A stretch of DNA of 64,000 nucleotides, taken from the NCBI GenBank assembly GCA_028336245.1, contig JAOKTT010000002.1, forward strand, positions 36,375 through 100,374, given 5' to 3'. The DNA comes from Polaribacter sp. (GTDB lineage Bacteria; Bacteroidota; Bacteroidia; Flavobacteriales; Flavobacteriaceae). Shown here piece after piece: positions 53,270-63,487 of this stretch. Position numbers and translations under genes: made by a program. The stretch's first letter is position 1, and each line of letters opens with the position of its first letter. The notes under the pieces are model-generated. The model ran no database searches. It was not told the origin of the DNA and worked only from the letters and a program-made list of their open reading frames with translations.

Positions 53270-54877
53270 ATGGGTCTAAATACGAAATCGATTTCGTTAG
53301 AAAACTTAGGAATTAAAAATGCCACAATTCGTTACCAACTGTCATCTAATGAATTACACTCAAAAACTTTAGAAAAATCTCAGGGGATTGAATCTTCTTT
53401 AGGTGCAATCGCGATAAACACAGGTGAGTTTACGGGGCGTTCACCAAAAGACCGATTTATTGTTAAAGATGCAATTACAGCAGGAGAAGTGTGGTGGAGT
53501 GACATCAACCTTCCTTTTGATTCAGATAAGTTTGACGCTTTGTACACCAAGGTTACGACTTATCTTTCCGAAAAGGAAGTTTTTGTTAGAGATTCTTACG
53601 CTTGTGCGGATTCAGAATATAAGTTAAACATCAGAGTTGTCACCGAGTTCCCTTGGAGTAATATGTTTGCGTATAATATGTTTTTAAGGCCTACAGAGGA
53701 AGAGTTAAAAAGTTTTACTCCAGAATGGACCGTCATAAATGCACCTGGGTTTATGGCAGATCCAAAAACAGATGGAACTCGTCAACATAATTTTGCTATT
53801 TTAAATTTTACTAGAAAAATTGCTTTAATTGGGGGTACAGGATATACAGGGGAAATTAAAAAAGGAATTTTTTCGGCATTAAATTTTATTTTACCGGTGT
53901 ATAAAAAAACATTACCAATGCATTGTTCTGCAAATATAGGTAAAGAAGGAGATACAGCAATCTTTTTTGGTTTATCAGGAACAGGGAAAACAACGTTATC
54001 TACAGATCCAAATAGAAGTTTAATTGGGGATGATGAGCACGGTTGGACCGCAGAGAATACGGTTTTTAACTTTGAAGGTGGTTGTTATGCAAAAGTGATT
54101 AATTTATCACAAAAACAAGAACCTGAAATTTTTGCTGCCATTAAAAAAGGCGCAATTTTGGAAAATGTGATGATGGATGAAAAAGGAGCGGTCGATTTTT
54201 CAGATACTTCTATTACTCAAAATACGAGAGTTAGCTATCCGATTTATCATATAGAGAATATACAACAACCCTCCATTGGTAACAACCCTAAAAATATTTT
54301 TTTTCTAACGGCAGATGCTTTTGGTGTGCTGCCCCCCATATCAAAATTAACTCCAAATCAGGCGGCATACCATTTTATTTCCGGTTATACTGCTAAGGTA
54401 GCAGGAACAGAAGCTGGGGTAGTAGAGCCTACTCCTAGTTTTTCAGCTTGTTTTGGCGCCCCTTTTATGCCCTTACATCCTGCCAAATACGCTGAAATGT
54501 TGAGCAAAAAGATGAAAGATGCAGGGGTAAATGTTTGGTTGATTAACACAGGTTGGTCTGGTGGTCAATATGGTGTGGGAAGAAGAATGCCCTTAAAATA
54601 TACTAGAGCAATGATTGCCGCAGTTTTAAATGGTGACCTCGGGAGTTACAAATATGAAGATTATCATATTCATTCAGTTTTTGGAGTTGCGCAACCAAGA
54701 ACTTGTCCTGGTGTGCCAACAGAATTGTTAAGTCCTAGAGCAACTTGGAATAATGATGAAGCGTATTATAAAACAGCTTTTAAATTATCGAATGCCTTTA
54801 GAGAGAATTTTACACAATTTGAAGAAGTTGCTAGTGAGGAGATTCGAAGAGGAGGACCGCAACGATATGCTTTTTAG
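53270..54877 (+). CDS. pckA: Phosphoenolpyruvate carboxykinase (ATP)
   Basis: Converts oxaloacetate to PEP with ATP, the first step of gluconeogenesis. The 535-residue protein has TGEFTGRSPKDRFIV, the P-loop FFGLSGTGKTTLSTDP, the metal-binding LIGDDEHGWT and the adenine loop region TGWSGGQYGVGRRM. Active-site residues all look intact. It carries its own promoter and a terminator. Confidence 0.98.
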   Translation: MGLNTKSISLENLGIKNATIRYQLSSNELHSKTLEKSQGIESSLGAIAINTGEFTGRSPKDRFIVKDAITAGEVWWSDINLPFDSDKFDALYTKVTTYLSEKEVFVRDSYACADSEYKLNIRVVTEFPWSNMFAYNMFLRPTEEELKSFTPEWTVINAPGFMADPKTDGTRQHNFAILNFTRKIALIGGTGYTGEIKKGIFSALNFILPVYKKTLPMHCSANIGKEGDTAIFFGLSGTGKTTLSTDPNRSLIGDDEHGWTAENTVFNFEGGCYAKVINLSQKQEPEIFAAIKKGAILENVMMDEKGAVDFSDTSITQNTRVSYPIYHIENIQQPSIGNNPKNIFFLTADAFGVLPPISKLTPNQAAYHFISGYTAKVAGTEAGVVEPTPSFSACFGAPFMPLHPAKYAEMLSKKMKDAGVNVWLINTGWSGGQYGVGRRMPLKYTRAMIAAVLNGDLGSYKYEDYHIHSVFGVAQPRTCPGVPTELLSPRATWNNDEAYYKTAFKLSNAFRENFTQFEEVASEEIRRGGPQRYAF

Positions 54878-54901
54878 GTTCTTACACATCTTATATTTTA
54901 A

Positions 54902-54928
54902 TAAAACATCTCTTTTGAGGTGTTTTTT
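54902..54928 (+). terminator. Terminator after pckA
   Basis: ACATCTC pairs with GAGGTGT (one wobble) around TTTT, followed by T6. Confidence 0.85.
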
Positions 54929-54950
54929 ACTTTATAAACTTTATTTAAAT

Positions 54951-56603
54951 CTATTTCACAAATTTTTGAACTTTAAATTGGGTACTACTTCCAGAGTTCA
55001 ACTTAAAGAAATAGATGCCGTTTGTTAAAAATTGAGTATCAATTTTATTTGAATTTACAGCACTATAAATTAGTTGTCCTGTAATGTTATAAATTTCCCC
55101 ACTAAAGTTATTTTCTTTTGAGTTAATTTCAATGTGTGTTGGATATATTTTAATAATAGGTTCTTTAACAACATCATTAATATTCAAGGTGTAATTTTTT
55201 CGATTACAGTTGAGGTAATCGATGGGTTGGTCGGTATAATTTGTTAAGTATTCAATTATATAATCGGCGGTGGTTAAAGGAAAAGAATAGCTCGGGTTTG
55301 TTGGGAGTAAGTTTGGAAACACACTGGATATGTAGTCATTAAGACTTAAGGTTACTTGACTATCATCTTGAAGTGAAATGTCATCTTTAAAAAATATAAA
55401 TTCATTGTTTACATTCTTTAGAACTTTAAAACTTGTGTCTAACGAATAACTAAAACTAGATGGGAATTCATTTAAAAAGTTTCTAAGTTCTGATACAGTC
55501 ATTGTATAGGTGTCAAAACCATTACCAAATGGATCTATAGAATAAATAGAGAATGGTGTGATAATACCTTCATAAATTATATCTCTGATGCCACCAGAAT
55601 TTTGTATTACCATATCTGAATCAGAAATTACTTGAAGAGCATCTGTATAAAAACAACCTGTTGAAGTCTTTGTTAGTGTCGATTGAGAGGAGCCTATGCT
55701 TGTGTAAAAGTTGGGGTTGTTAAAATATGTATCAATATCTGCAGATATATTGCTGTCTATAGCTAAACTGGGATCTGATAAACTGATAAGTTCAAATTCA
55801 AAGTTTGTTATTTGTTTATTTGTAACGGTTAAAGTAGTTTTTGAAATTTTTTCTAAATTTCCACCAGACATTACTTTATATCCATTGGCATGCGCAACCC
55901 CATATTCTTGGTTAGTGTGACCACCGATAACTAAATCTACAAAATCGTAGTTTTCAAGAATTTCTTCATCCTTATAACCTCCATAATGTGTAAGAGCAAC
56001 GATTAAGTCAACATTATCATTAACTTTAAGGTCTTTATAATTTTCAAAACTATCTAAGCCTTCTGTAAAAGATAAACCTTGAATTTTTTTTGGATGCGTT
56101 AACGGATACCCTCCCGGACTTCCAGTCTCTACTACACCCACAAACGCAATTGAAAAATTATCTTTAGTTATAATTGCGCTCCCTTCTATAGTGGCTAGCT
56201 CTCCAGTTCCACCGGTGAAATTGTCGAGAATAAAAGGAAAATTTGCCTGGGCTATGCGTTCATTAAGTATTGATTGACCATAATCGAATTCATGATTTCC
56301 AATAACACTTACATCGAGTCCGGTTTTATTAAGCATGTCTATCATCGGATATCCTTTATTTTGATGATAATCTACAATTGGATTTCCTGAAAAAAGATCG
56401 CCACCTGCTACAAAATATACTTTTTGATTTTTAGCTTTTTCAGCATCAATTAGTGGTTTGATTTTAGCGAAATTTTCTATTTCACTATGTGGGTCATTAA
56501 TAGCAAAAATTACAATGGTTTCTTGTGCAAAAGTTGCGTATTGAAAAACTAGAAAATAGAAAAATATACATATTCTTTTAAATGAGATTAACATAAGAGT
56601 CAT
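54951..56603 (-). CDS. Secreted bifunctional metallophosphatase/5'-nucleotidase with T9SS sorting domain
   Basis: A 550-residue extracellular nucleotidase. After a signal peptide (ending near ATFAQETI), the metallophosphatase domain has FAINDPHSEIENF, VAGGDLFSG, SVIGNHEFDYGQ and VIGGHTNQE, the four metal-binding blocks. A 5'-nucleotidase C-terminal domain follows, with QNSGGIRDIIYEG, and then a type IX sorting domain (KIYPTHIEIN, LTNGIYFFKLNSG). It likely scavenges phosphate and nucleosides from extracellular nucleotides. The upstream gap is about 220 bases. Confidence 0.93.
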   Translation of the reverse strand: MTLMLISFKRICIFFYFLVFQYATFAQETIVIFAINDPHSEIENFAKIKPLIDAEKAKNQKVYFVAGGDLFSGNPIVDYHQNKGYPMIDMLNKTGLDVSVIGNHEFDYGQSILNERIAQANFPFILDNFTGGTGELATIEGSAIITKDNFSIAFVGVVETGSPGGYPLTHPKKIQGLSFTEGLDSFENYKDLKVNDNVDLIVALTHYGGYKDEEILENYDFVDLVIGGHTNQEYGVAHANGYKVMSGGNLEKISKTTLTVTNKQITNFEFELISLSDPSLAIDSNISADIDTYFNNPNFYTSIGSSQSTLTKTSTGCFYTDALQVISDSDMVIQNSGGIRDIIYEGIITPFSIYSIDPFGNGFDTYTMTVSELRNFLNEFPSSFSYSLDTSFKVLKNVNNEFIFFKDDISLQDDSQVTLSLNDYISSVFPNLLPTNPSYSFPLTTADYIIEYLTNYTDQPIDYLNCNRKNYTLNINDVVKEPIIKIYPTHIEINSKENNFSGEIYNITGQLIYSAVNSNKIDTQFLTNGIYFFKLNSGSSTQFKVQKFVK

Positions 56604-56773
56604 AAATAAATCATTTTCATTTTAAACAAAAGTAAGCTTAATTTAATTTAGTTTTTGTAGTGTATAATGATCCGATATCAAAGAAAGTGTTTTGAGATAA
56701 GCAGAAGTGACTATGCAACCATTAAAATAGTTTGTTGCCAGAGTCCTTTAAATTGAAAAATAAAAGCGGCATA

Positions 56774-56803
56774 AAAAAAGCACCTCAATTGAGGTGCTTT
56801 TTT
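56774..56803 (-). terminator. Terminator of hppA
   Basis: AAAAAGCACCTC pairs with GAGGTGCTTTTTT around AATT, about 20 bases after the hppA stop. Confidence 0.93.
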
Positions 56804-56823
56804 ATTTATATAAAGATAAAAAA

Positions 56824-59259
56824 TTATTTATTTTTCTTCGTTGGAGGTGCTGGAGGAGTAGGTTTTCCATTATTCAATTGTACTTGAATATCTCCAGTAT
56901 ATCCCTCTAACTCTTTCATAGCCGTCTTAACTTCTTCTAAAGTACCAGAAATAACTACTTTTTCAGTAACCGTTTTTCCGTCTATAGTTTCATTCGTAGT
57001 AATTGTTGCTGAAGCCATTTCAGGAGTATCTCCTTTAATTTCTAAACGTACTTCTTTTTTAATCTCTTCATTATGTGAATTGGTATTCGAATGTCCCCCT
57101 AAAATAGGAGCAATTACCAAACCGATTAAACACGTAAGTTTAATTAAAATATTCATAGAAGGTCCAGAAGTATCTTTAAAAGGATCTCCAACGGTGTCTC
57201 CAGTTACCGCAGCTTTGTGTGCTTCAGAACCTTTGTAAGTCATTACTCCATTAATCTCTACACCAGCTTCAAAAGATTTCTTAGCATTGTCCCAAGCACC
57301 TCCAGCATTGTTCTGGAAGATTGCCCAAAGTACACCAGAAACAGTAACACCGGCCATATAGCCACCTAGCATTTCAGCCACCAACATGTTGTTTTCTTGA
57401 TATGCTAATTTACCTACCAAAACAACAAGTATTGGAAAACCAATCGTTAAAAGACCTGGTAACATCATTTCCTTTAAAGACGCTTTCGTAGAAATAGCGA
57501 CACATTTATCGTATTCTGGTTTTCCAGTTCCTTCCATAATTCCTGGAATTTCCTTAAACTGTCTTACTACTTCATTTACCATTTCCATAGCAGCTTTACC
57601 AACAGCATTCATTGCTAATGCAGAGAATACAACGGGTACCATTCCACCAACAAAAAGCATTGCTAAAACTGGCGCTTTAAAGATGTTAATTCCATCAATT
57701 CCTGTAAATGTTACATACGCAGCAAATAAAGCTAATGATGTTAATGCAGCAGATGCAATAGCAAAACCTTTACCAGTTGCGGCAGTTGTATTACCAACAG
57801 CATCTAAAATATCTGTACGTTCTCTAACGATAGGATCTTGTTCACTCATCTCAGCAATACCACCAGCATTATCGGCAATGGGTCCAAAAGCATCAATTGC
57901 TAATTGCATAGCTGTTGTTGCCATCATTGCAGAAGCTGCTAATGCAACTCCGTAAAATCCTGCCAAAGCATAAGAAGACCAAATTGCAGCAGCAAATAAT
58001 AATACAGAAGAGAATGTAGAAATCATACCAGTAGCTAAACCAGCAATAATGTTTGTTCCGGCTCCTGTAGAAGATTGTTGTACAATTTTTAAAATTGGCT
58101 TCGATCCTAAGCCAGTATAGTATTCAGTAAATGCAGAGATTCCCGCACCTACCACCAAACCAACTAAACAGGCATAAAATACTCTCATAGAAGAAATATC
58201 TTGAAGACCTTCACCAAAGAAACCCATTTGCATGGTTTCTGGCAACATCCAAGTAACTAAACCGTAACATGCTGCAGCAACCATTGCGATAGATGCCCAG
58301 TTACCGATGTTTAATGCTTTTTGAACATCTGCTTCTTTTGCATCATTCGATGATATTTTAACTAATAATGTTCCAATAAGAGAAATAATAATACCTACAC
58401 CAGCAATAGACATTGGAAGTAAGATTGGTCCAATTCCACCAAAAACATCTTGAATTGCACCCCCCATATCTTTAATCACATAATTTCCTAAAACCATGGC
58501 AGCTAATACAGTTGCTACATAAGAACCAAATAAATCAGCACCCATACCTGCAACATCTCCCACATTATCTCCCACATTATCAGCAATAGTTGCTGGATTT
58601 CTTGGATCATCTTCTGGAATATCTGCTTGTACTTTACCCGCTAAATCAGCACCAACATCAGCAGCTTTGGTATAAATACCGCCACCAACTCTTGCAAATA
58701 GAGCAATAGATTCAGCTCCTAAAGAGAAACCAGCCAATGCTTCTAGGACAACAGTCATTTCTGATGTTGAAGTCCAAACTCCATCCATAAAATGGTGAAA
58801 GAAAAATATAAAGAAAGCTGTTAAACCTAATACAGCTAAACCAGCAACACCAAGACCCATTACTGTACCACCACCAAAAGAAACTTTTAATGCATTTGGC
58901 AAACTCGTTTTTGCAGCTTGTGTTGTTCTAACATTTGTTTTGGTGGCAATTTTCATTCCCATGTTTCCTGCAAAAGCAGAAAATATAGCACCAATAACAA
59001 AGGCTACAACGATTAAATAAGTACTGTCCATATAAAAAGCAATTCCCGCTAGAACAACACTTGCTCCAACTACAAAAATTCCTAAAAGTCGATATTCAGC
59101 GTTTAAAAAAGCTAGTGCTCCTTCATAGATGTGATCAGAAATTTCTTTCATTTTCCCGTCACCTGCATCTTGTTTCATTACCCAAGATTTTTTAACTAGC
59201 ATGTATGCTAGTCCTAAAACAGCCATTGCAATTGGCATCCAAATCATCATTGATTCCAT
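56824..59259 (-). CDS. hppA: K+-dependent membrane pyrophosphatase (H+ or Na+ pump)
   Basis: Ion pump driven by pyrophosphate, in the inner membrane. The 811-residue protein has about 16 membrane helices and the catalytic loops [37 protein letters not shown] and the late [17 protein letters not shown]. In [10 protein letters not shown] an alanine stands where K+-independent enzymes have lysine, so it should need K+. The last 85-90 residues, after LGGHSN, form a soluble acidic tail absent from most relatives. The ion pumped, Na+ or H+, is not settled by what I can see. Confidence 0.95.
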   Translation of the reverse strand: MESMMIWMPIAMAVLGLAYMLVKKSWVMKQDAGDGKMKEISDHIYEGALAFLNAEYRLLGIFVVGASVVLAGIAFYMDSTYLIVVAFVIGAIFSAFAGNMGMKIATKTNVRTTQAAKTSLPNALKVSFGGGTVMGLGVAGLAVLGLTAFFIFFFHHFMDGVWTSTSEMTVVLEALAGFSLGAESIALFARVGGGIYTKAADVGADLAGKVQADIPEDDPRNPATIADNVGDNVGDVAGMGADLFGSYVATVLAAMVLGNYVIKDMGGAIQDVFGGIGPILLPMSIAGVGIIISLIGTLLVKISSNDAKEADVQKALNIGNWASIAMVAAACYGLVTWMLPETMQMGFFGEGLQDISSMRVFYACLVGLVVGAGISAFTEYYTGLGSKPILKIVQQSSTGAGTNIIAGLATGMISTFSSVLLFAAAIWSSYALAGFYGVALAASAMMATTAMQLAIDAFGPIADNAGGIAEMSEQDPIVRERTDILDAVGNTTAATGKGFAIASAALTSLALFAAYVTFTGIDGINIFKAPVLAMLFVGGMVPVVFSALAMNAVGKAAMEMVNEVVRQFKEIPGIMEGTGKPEYDKCVAISTKASLKEMMLPGLLTIGFPILVVLVGKLAYQENNMLVAEMLGGYMAGVTVSGVLWAIFQNNAGGAWDNAKKSFEAGVEINGVMTYKGSEAHKAAVTGDTVGDPFKDTSGPSMNILIKLTCLIGLVIAPILGGHSNTNSHNEEIKKEVRLEIKGDTPEMASATITTNETIDGKTVTEKVVISGTLEEVKTAMKELEGYTGDIQVQLNNGKPTPPAPPTKKNK

Positions 59260-59320
59260 ATATTATTTTATTTTGATTAGTTTAAAACGGTGGTAAATGT
59301 AATAAAATCAAACAGAAATA

Positions 59321-59360
59321 AAAAACCTCTTAAAGTGTTTAATTTTAAGAGGTCTTTAAA
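59321..59360 (-). terminator. Terminator after ppa
   Basis: ACCTCTTAAA and TTTAAGAGGT form a stem with an 8-base loop; T-rich sequence follows on the minus strand. It separates the ppa and hppA transcripts. Confidence 0.85.
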
Positions 59361-59378
59361 AAGGAAGTGTCTTAATTT

Positions 59379-59906
59379 CTATATCTTGAAATTATCGTTC
59401 TTTTTGTAGTCACTTTTTTCGTACCTCTCAACACAAGCTTTATATATTGCCCTCGCTTCTTCTGCATCTCCCCATCCACCAACGTCTACTTTTTTCTTCT
59501 CTAAATCTTTATATACTTGGAAGAAGTGTTCGATTTCTTTTAATCTATGGGGATTTAAATCAGAAATATCCGTTTTGTCATTCCAAATAGGGTCTGAAAT
59601 AGGTACACAAATAATTTTTTCGTCTGGCCCTTTTTCATCGGTCATGTGAAAGACTCCAATCGGCTTTACTTCAATAACGCACATCGGAAAAGTTGGTTCA
59701 TGCCCCAAAACTAAAACATCTAATGGATCATCATCTAATGCCAACGTTTCTGGTACAAAACCATAATCTGCAGGATACATCATAGAAGAGAATAACATTC
59801 TGTCAAAACGAATTTTGTGTAAATCAAAATCGTATTCATATTTATTTCTACTTCCTTTAGGGATCTCTATTAAAACATCGAAAGTTATCTTTTCTTTTGA
59901 GCTCAT
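59379..59906 (-). CDS. ppa: Soluble inorganic pyrophosphatase
   Basis: Hydrolyses pyrophosphate in the cytoplasm. The 175-residue class I enzyme has IPKGSRNKYEYD, the metal-binding block DDDPLDVLVLGHEP, and YKDLEKKKVDVGGWG. It is upstream of hppA on the same strand but has its own terminator and a possible -7 box (TACTTTTG, 59939-59946). Both pyrophosphatases side by side would compete for the same substrate. Confidence 0.97.
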   Translation of the reverse strand: MSSKEKITFDVLIEIPKGSRNKYEYDFDLHKIRFDRMLFSSMMYPADYGFVPETLALDDDPLDVLVLGHEPTFPMCVIEVKPIGVFHMTDEKGPDEKIICVPISDPIWNDKTDISDLNPHRLKEIEHFFQVYKDLEKKKVDVGGWGDAEEARAIYKACVERYEKSDYKKNDNFKI

Positions 59907-59938
59907 AAATTTTTTATTTATCTTTTTTTAATTTTATG

Positions 59939-59946
59939 CAAAAGTA
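59939..59946 (-). promoter_or_regulatory. Possible -7 box for ppa
   Basis: TACTTTTG on the minus strand, about 33 bases before the start; no good -33 is seen. Confidence 0.45.
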
Positions 59947-60028
59947 AAGAATTCATTATGTTCTTTAATAAATTTTGTAGTGAAATTGCGCAATGCTTTT
60001 CGAAAATATTAGCTATTTAAAATGAAAC

Positions 60029-60068
60029 AAAAAATCCTTTTTTCAATAGATGAAAAAAGGATTTTTAA
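60029..60068 (-). terminator. Terminator after pdhB
   Basis: AAAAATCCTTTTTTC and GAAAAAAGGATTTTT form a 15-bp stem with a 7-base loop, about 22 bases beyond the pdhB stop. Confidence 0.88.
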
Positions 60069-60089
60069 AAAACATATTTAGATGTTTTT

Positions 60090-61067
60090 TTATAAGTACA
60101 TAACTTCTTTTACAGCTTTGATAACATCATTCGCGTTCGGGATCCATTTTTCAAATAACACTGGAGAATATGGTGCTGGGGTATCTGCAGTGGTAATTCT
60201 TTTAATGGGAGCATCTAAATGATCAAATGCTTGCTCTTGTATTCTGTAGGTAATTTCAGATGCAACACTTGCGAAAGGCCAAGCCTCCTCTAAAATCACC
60301 AATCTGTTCGTTTTCTTTACAGATTTTAAAATAGCGGCGTGATCCATCGGACGAACCGTTCTTAAATCAATAATTTCCACAGAAATATTTTCTTTTGCAA
60401 GCGCATCGGCAGCTTTGTATGCTTCTTTTATAATTTTACCAAAAGAAACAATGGTGACGTCTGTTCCTTCTCTTTTAATTTCTGCAACTCCAATAGGTAT
60501 AATGTATTCACCTTCAGGAATCTCCATCTTGTCACCATACATTTGTTCGGACTCCATAAAAATTACAGGATCGTCATCTCTAATAGCGGCCTTTAATAAA
60601 CCTTTGGCATCATACGGATTTGAGGGAACAATAACTTTTAAACCGGGAGTATTGGCAAACCAATTTTCAAATGCTTGCGAGTGAGTTGCTCCTAATTGAC
60701 CTGCAGATGCTGTAGGTCCTCTAAAAACAATCGGGCAATTAAACTGTCCGCCAGACATCTGTCTAATTTTTGCTGCATTGTTTATAATTTGATCAATTCC
60801 CACCAAAGAGAAGTTGAATGTCATATACTCAACAATGGGTCTGTTACCATTCATAGCAGAACCAATTGCAATGCCTGCAAAACCTAGCTCAGCAATCGGA
60901 GTATCGATGACTCTTTTTTCGCCAAACTCTTCTAGCATTCCTTTACTAGCTTTGTAAGCTCCATTATATTCTGCAACTTCTTCACCCATTAAATAAATGC
61001 TTTCATCTCTGCGCATTTCTTCACTCATGGCTTCACAAATTGCCTCTCTAAATTGAACTATTCTCAT
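60090..61067 (-). CDS. pdhB: Pyruvate dehydrogenase E1 component, beta subunit
   Basis: Beta subunit of the alpha2beta2 E1 that decarboxylates pyruvate. The 325-residue protein starts MRIVQFREAICEAMSEEM and has EEVAEYNGAYKASKGML, IDTPIAELGFAGIAIG with the ThDP glutamate, and GPTASAGQLGATHSQAFE. The alpha subunit gene is not next to it. A TACTTTTG box at 61097-61104 on the minus strand is a possible -7 element. Branched-chain E1 beta is close in sequence, but the motifs fit PdhB better. Confidence 0.94.
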   Translation of the reverse strand: MRIVQFREAICEAMSEEMRRDESIYLMGEEVAEYNGAYKASKGMLEEFGEKRVIDTPIAELGFAGIAIGSAMNGNRPIVEYMTFNFSLVGIDQIINNAAKIRQMSGGQFNCPIVFRGPTASAGQLGATHSQAFENWFANTPGLKVIVPSNPYDAKGLLKAAIRDDDPVIFMESEQMYGDKMEIPEGEYIIPIGVAEIKREGTDVTIVSFGKIIKEAYKAADALAKENISVEIIDLRTVRPMDHAAILKSVKKTNRLVILEEAWPFASVASEITYRIQEQAFDHLDAPIKRITTADTPAPYSPVLFEKWIPNANDVIKAVKEVMYL

Positions 61068-61096
61068 TGAATTTAAATTATTGTTATTTTCAAGTG

Positions 61097-61104
61097 CAAA
61101 AGTA
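61097..61104 (-). promoter_or_regulatory. Possible -7 box for pdhB
   Basis: TACTTTTG on the minus strand, about 30 bases before the start. Confidence 0.45.
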
Positions 61105-61424
61105 AGGAATTTATGAGTAAAAAAAAGCTACTTTTTCACCAAAATAGAAGAAGTTTATTTTTTCGATATATTTTTGATTATTGTTGTTAAATTAATAGCT
61201 ATGCTTGATATTAGTAGTGATAGATGCACTTCTGGTTTTAAAATATAAAAACTCCGCAGGGATTTAATAGTAAGTAGTTTATTTGCATTTTCCTAAAGGA
61301 CATCTCTTTGTGTAACGAATATCTTTTTTAAAATGTTAAATTTTTAAAAAATTTACTATGCATGCATAGTAAATTAAAAAAAAGACGTAATTTCGTCCGT
61401 AAGAAAAGAATAAAATTAAAATTT

Positions 61425-62171
61425 ATGAAAATATTAGTTTGTGTTAGTCATGTTCCTGATACCACTTCAAAAATTAACTTTACAAATAATGATGCTGAAT
61501 TCGATAAAACCGGTGTGCAATTTGTAATCAACCCCTACGATGAGTTTTGTTTGACAAGAGCCATGTGGTTTAAAGAGAAGCAAGGTGCTACTGTAACCGT
61601 TGTGAATGTTGGTGGAGCTGAAACGGAACCAACGCTAAGAAAAGCTTTGGCAATTGGTGCAGATGACGCCATTAGAATTAATGTAGCTGCTAAAGATGGA
61701 TTTTTGGTTGCGAAAGAGCTAGCAGCCGTGGTAAAAGCGGGAGGCTATGACCTTGTTTTAGCGGGGAAAGAGTCTGCAGATTACAACGGTCAAATGGTTC
61801 CGGGTATGTTGGCGTCTTTGGTTGCTTATAATTTTATAAACGGTTGCGTAGATTTGGAGGTTGAGGATACAAATGTTGCTGTTAAGAGAGAGATTGATGG
61901 AGGAAATGAAACCATATCAACGTCTTTGCCTTTAGTAATTGGCGGTCAAAAAGGGATTGTAGAAGAAAAAGATTTACGGATTCCCAACATGAGAGGAATT
62001 ATGATGGCACGTAAAAAGCCAATGCAGGTTCTGGAAGGTTCTGGGGCTTTAGCTGCGACAAATAGTATTTCTTTTGAAAAGTTAGCTCCTAAAGGAGCCG
62101 TCAAGTTAGTTGCGGCTGATAATTTAGACGCGTTGATTGACTTGCTGCACAATGAAGCAAAAGTAATATAA
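61425..62171 (+). CDS. etfB: Electron transfer flavoprotein, beta subunit
   Basis: Carries electrons from acyl-CoA dehydrogenases towards the quinone pool, together with EtfA. The protein of about 248 residues starts MKILVCVSHVPDTTSKI, the usual EtfB start; an in-frame ATG 21 codons upstream adds only lysine and arginine and is rejected. Visible family parts are VNPYDEF-like INPYDEFCLTRAMW, AGKESADYNGQMVPGMLA and LPLVIGGQKGI. etfA follows after 84 bases. Confidence 0.95.
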   Translation: MKILVCVSHVPDTTSKINFTNNDAEFDKTGVQFVINPYDEFCLTRAMWFKEKQGATVTVVNVGGAETEPTLRKALAIGADDAIRINVAAKDGFLVAKELAAVVKAGGYDLVLAGKESADYNGQMVPGMLASLVAYNFINGCVDLEVEDTNVAVKREIDGGNETISTSLPLVIGGQKGIVEEKDLRIPNMRGIMMARKKPMQVLEGSGALAATNSISFEKLAPKGAVKLVAADNLDALIDLLHNEAKVI

Positions 62172-62255
62172 TATATAATTATTGAAATTTGTAGCTGTTG
62201 AAAGACAATTCACTTTGTAATAATTAAAGATAATAACACTTAAAAAATAAAATAT

Positions 62256-63212
62256 ATGTCAGTTTTAGTTTTTGCCGATTCAACGGACGGAAAATTTAAA
62301 AAAACATCCTTCGAAGTAGTTTCTTATGGAAAAAAAGTTGCTGAGCAGTTAGCAATTAATTTAGTTGTTTTAACAATAAATGCAAGCGATGCTTCAGAGT
62401 TATACAAGTATGGTGCAGAGAAAGTTGTTGCAGTTTCAAACGATGCGTTGTTAACTTTTAATGCGAAAGAATATGCTGCGGTTATCGTGCAAGTGGCACA
62501 GAAAGAAAATGCAACAGTTGTTGTGGTAGACTCTAGTATCAATGGTTTATATCTTTCGCCTTTGGTAGCGGTAAGTTTAGATGCAGGATATGCGTCAAAC
62601 ACAGTAAGCGCACCTTCAAGTACAAACCCTTTTACTGTTAAAAGAAAAGCATTTTCTAACAAAGCATTTTCAAACACCGTTATTTCTTCGGAGAATAAAG
62701 TAATTGGTTTGGCTAAAAACTCTTTTGGAATTCATGAAAATCCAGTATCTGGAGTTTTAGAGAGTTTTGATGTTCAAGTAGCCGTGTCAGGAGTGAAATC
62801 AGAAAAAGTGGAAAGAGTTACAGGAAAAGTAACGATTGCAGATGCAGATACCGTAGTTTCTGCGGGGAGAGGAATGAAAGGACCTGAAAACTGGGGGATG
62901 ATTGAGGAGTTAGCAGACGTTTTGGGAGCTGCAACTGCCTGCTCTAAACCTGTTTCTGATTTAGGTTGGCGTCCTCATGGTGAGCATGTAGGACAAACAG
63001 GCAAACCAGTGGCATCTAACTTGTATATCGCTATTGGTATTTCTGGTGCAATTCAACACTTAGCAGGAATCAATGCCTCTAAAGTAAAAGTAGTAATTAA
63101 TACAGATCCAGAAGCACCTTTCTTTAAAGCAGCAGATTATGGTGTTATTGGTGACGCGTTTGAAGTGATTCCAGCATTGATAGAAAAACTAAAAGCATTC
63201 AAAGAGGCCTAG
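62256..63212 (+). CDS. etfA: Electron transfer flavoprotein, alpha subunit
   Basis: FAD-binding partner of EtfB. The 318-residue protein has the N-terminal nucleotide-like domain (VLVFADSTDGKFKKTSFEV) and the C-terminal FAD domain with SAGRGMKGPENW, RPHGEHVGQTGKPVASNLY, IGISGAIQHLAGIN and VINTDPEAPFFKAADYGV. It is followed by a strong terminator and then the bifunctional nuclease gene. Confidence 0.97.
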   Translation: MSVLVFADSTDGKFKKTSFEVVSYGKKVAEQLAINLVVLTINASDASELYKYGAEKVVAVSNDALLTFNAKEYAAVIVQVAQKENATVVVVDSSINGLYLSPLVAVSLDAGYASNTVSAPSSTNPFTVKRKAFSNKAFSNTVISSENKVIGLAKNSFGIHENPVSGVLESFDVQVAVSGVKSEKVERVTGKVTIADADTVVSAGRGMKGPENWGMIEELADVLGAATACSKPVSDLGWRPHGEHVGQTGKPVASNLYIAIGISGAIQHLAGINASKVKVVINTDPEAPFFKAADYGVIGDAFEVIPALIEKLKAFKEA

Positions 63213-63246
63213 GTTTTAAAAATATATCAACCATTAAATTAAAAAG

Positions 63247-63286
63247 CTCAAGACCTATCAAAATTAATTTTTGATAGGTCTTTTTT
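63247..63286 (+). terminator. Terminator after etfA
   Basis: AAGACCTATCAAAA pairs with TTTTGATAGGTCTT around a short loop, followed by a T6 run. Confidence 0.93.
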
Positions 63287-63487
63287 ATATTTAAAATTTC
63301 CTTTGTTTATTATTACTCTAAAATATGAATGTTTGTGGTGCCAAATTATTCAGGGTCCCGCTTTTGAATAAATTAAAATAATTTCAGTTAGAATAACTGT
63401 TATCACTCTTTTTTTTTAGTAAATTGCTCCCTTAAATCTAGCTTTAGAGATGTTTTTAAAAGCTTTTTTTGTTTTTTGTAGATATAT

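Noticed and set aside
61362..61424. Upstream start for etfB
   Set aside because: The added 21 residues are nearly all basic and absent from EtfB proteins, which start MKILVCV.
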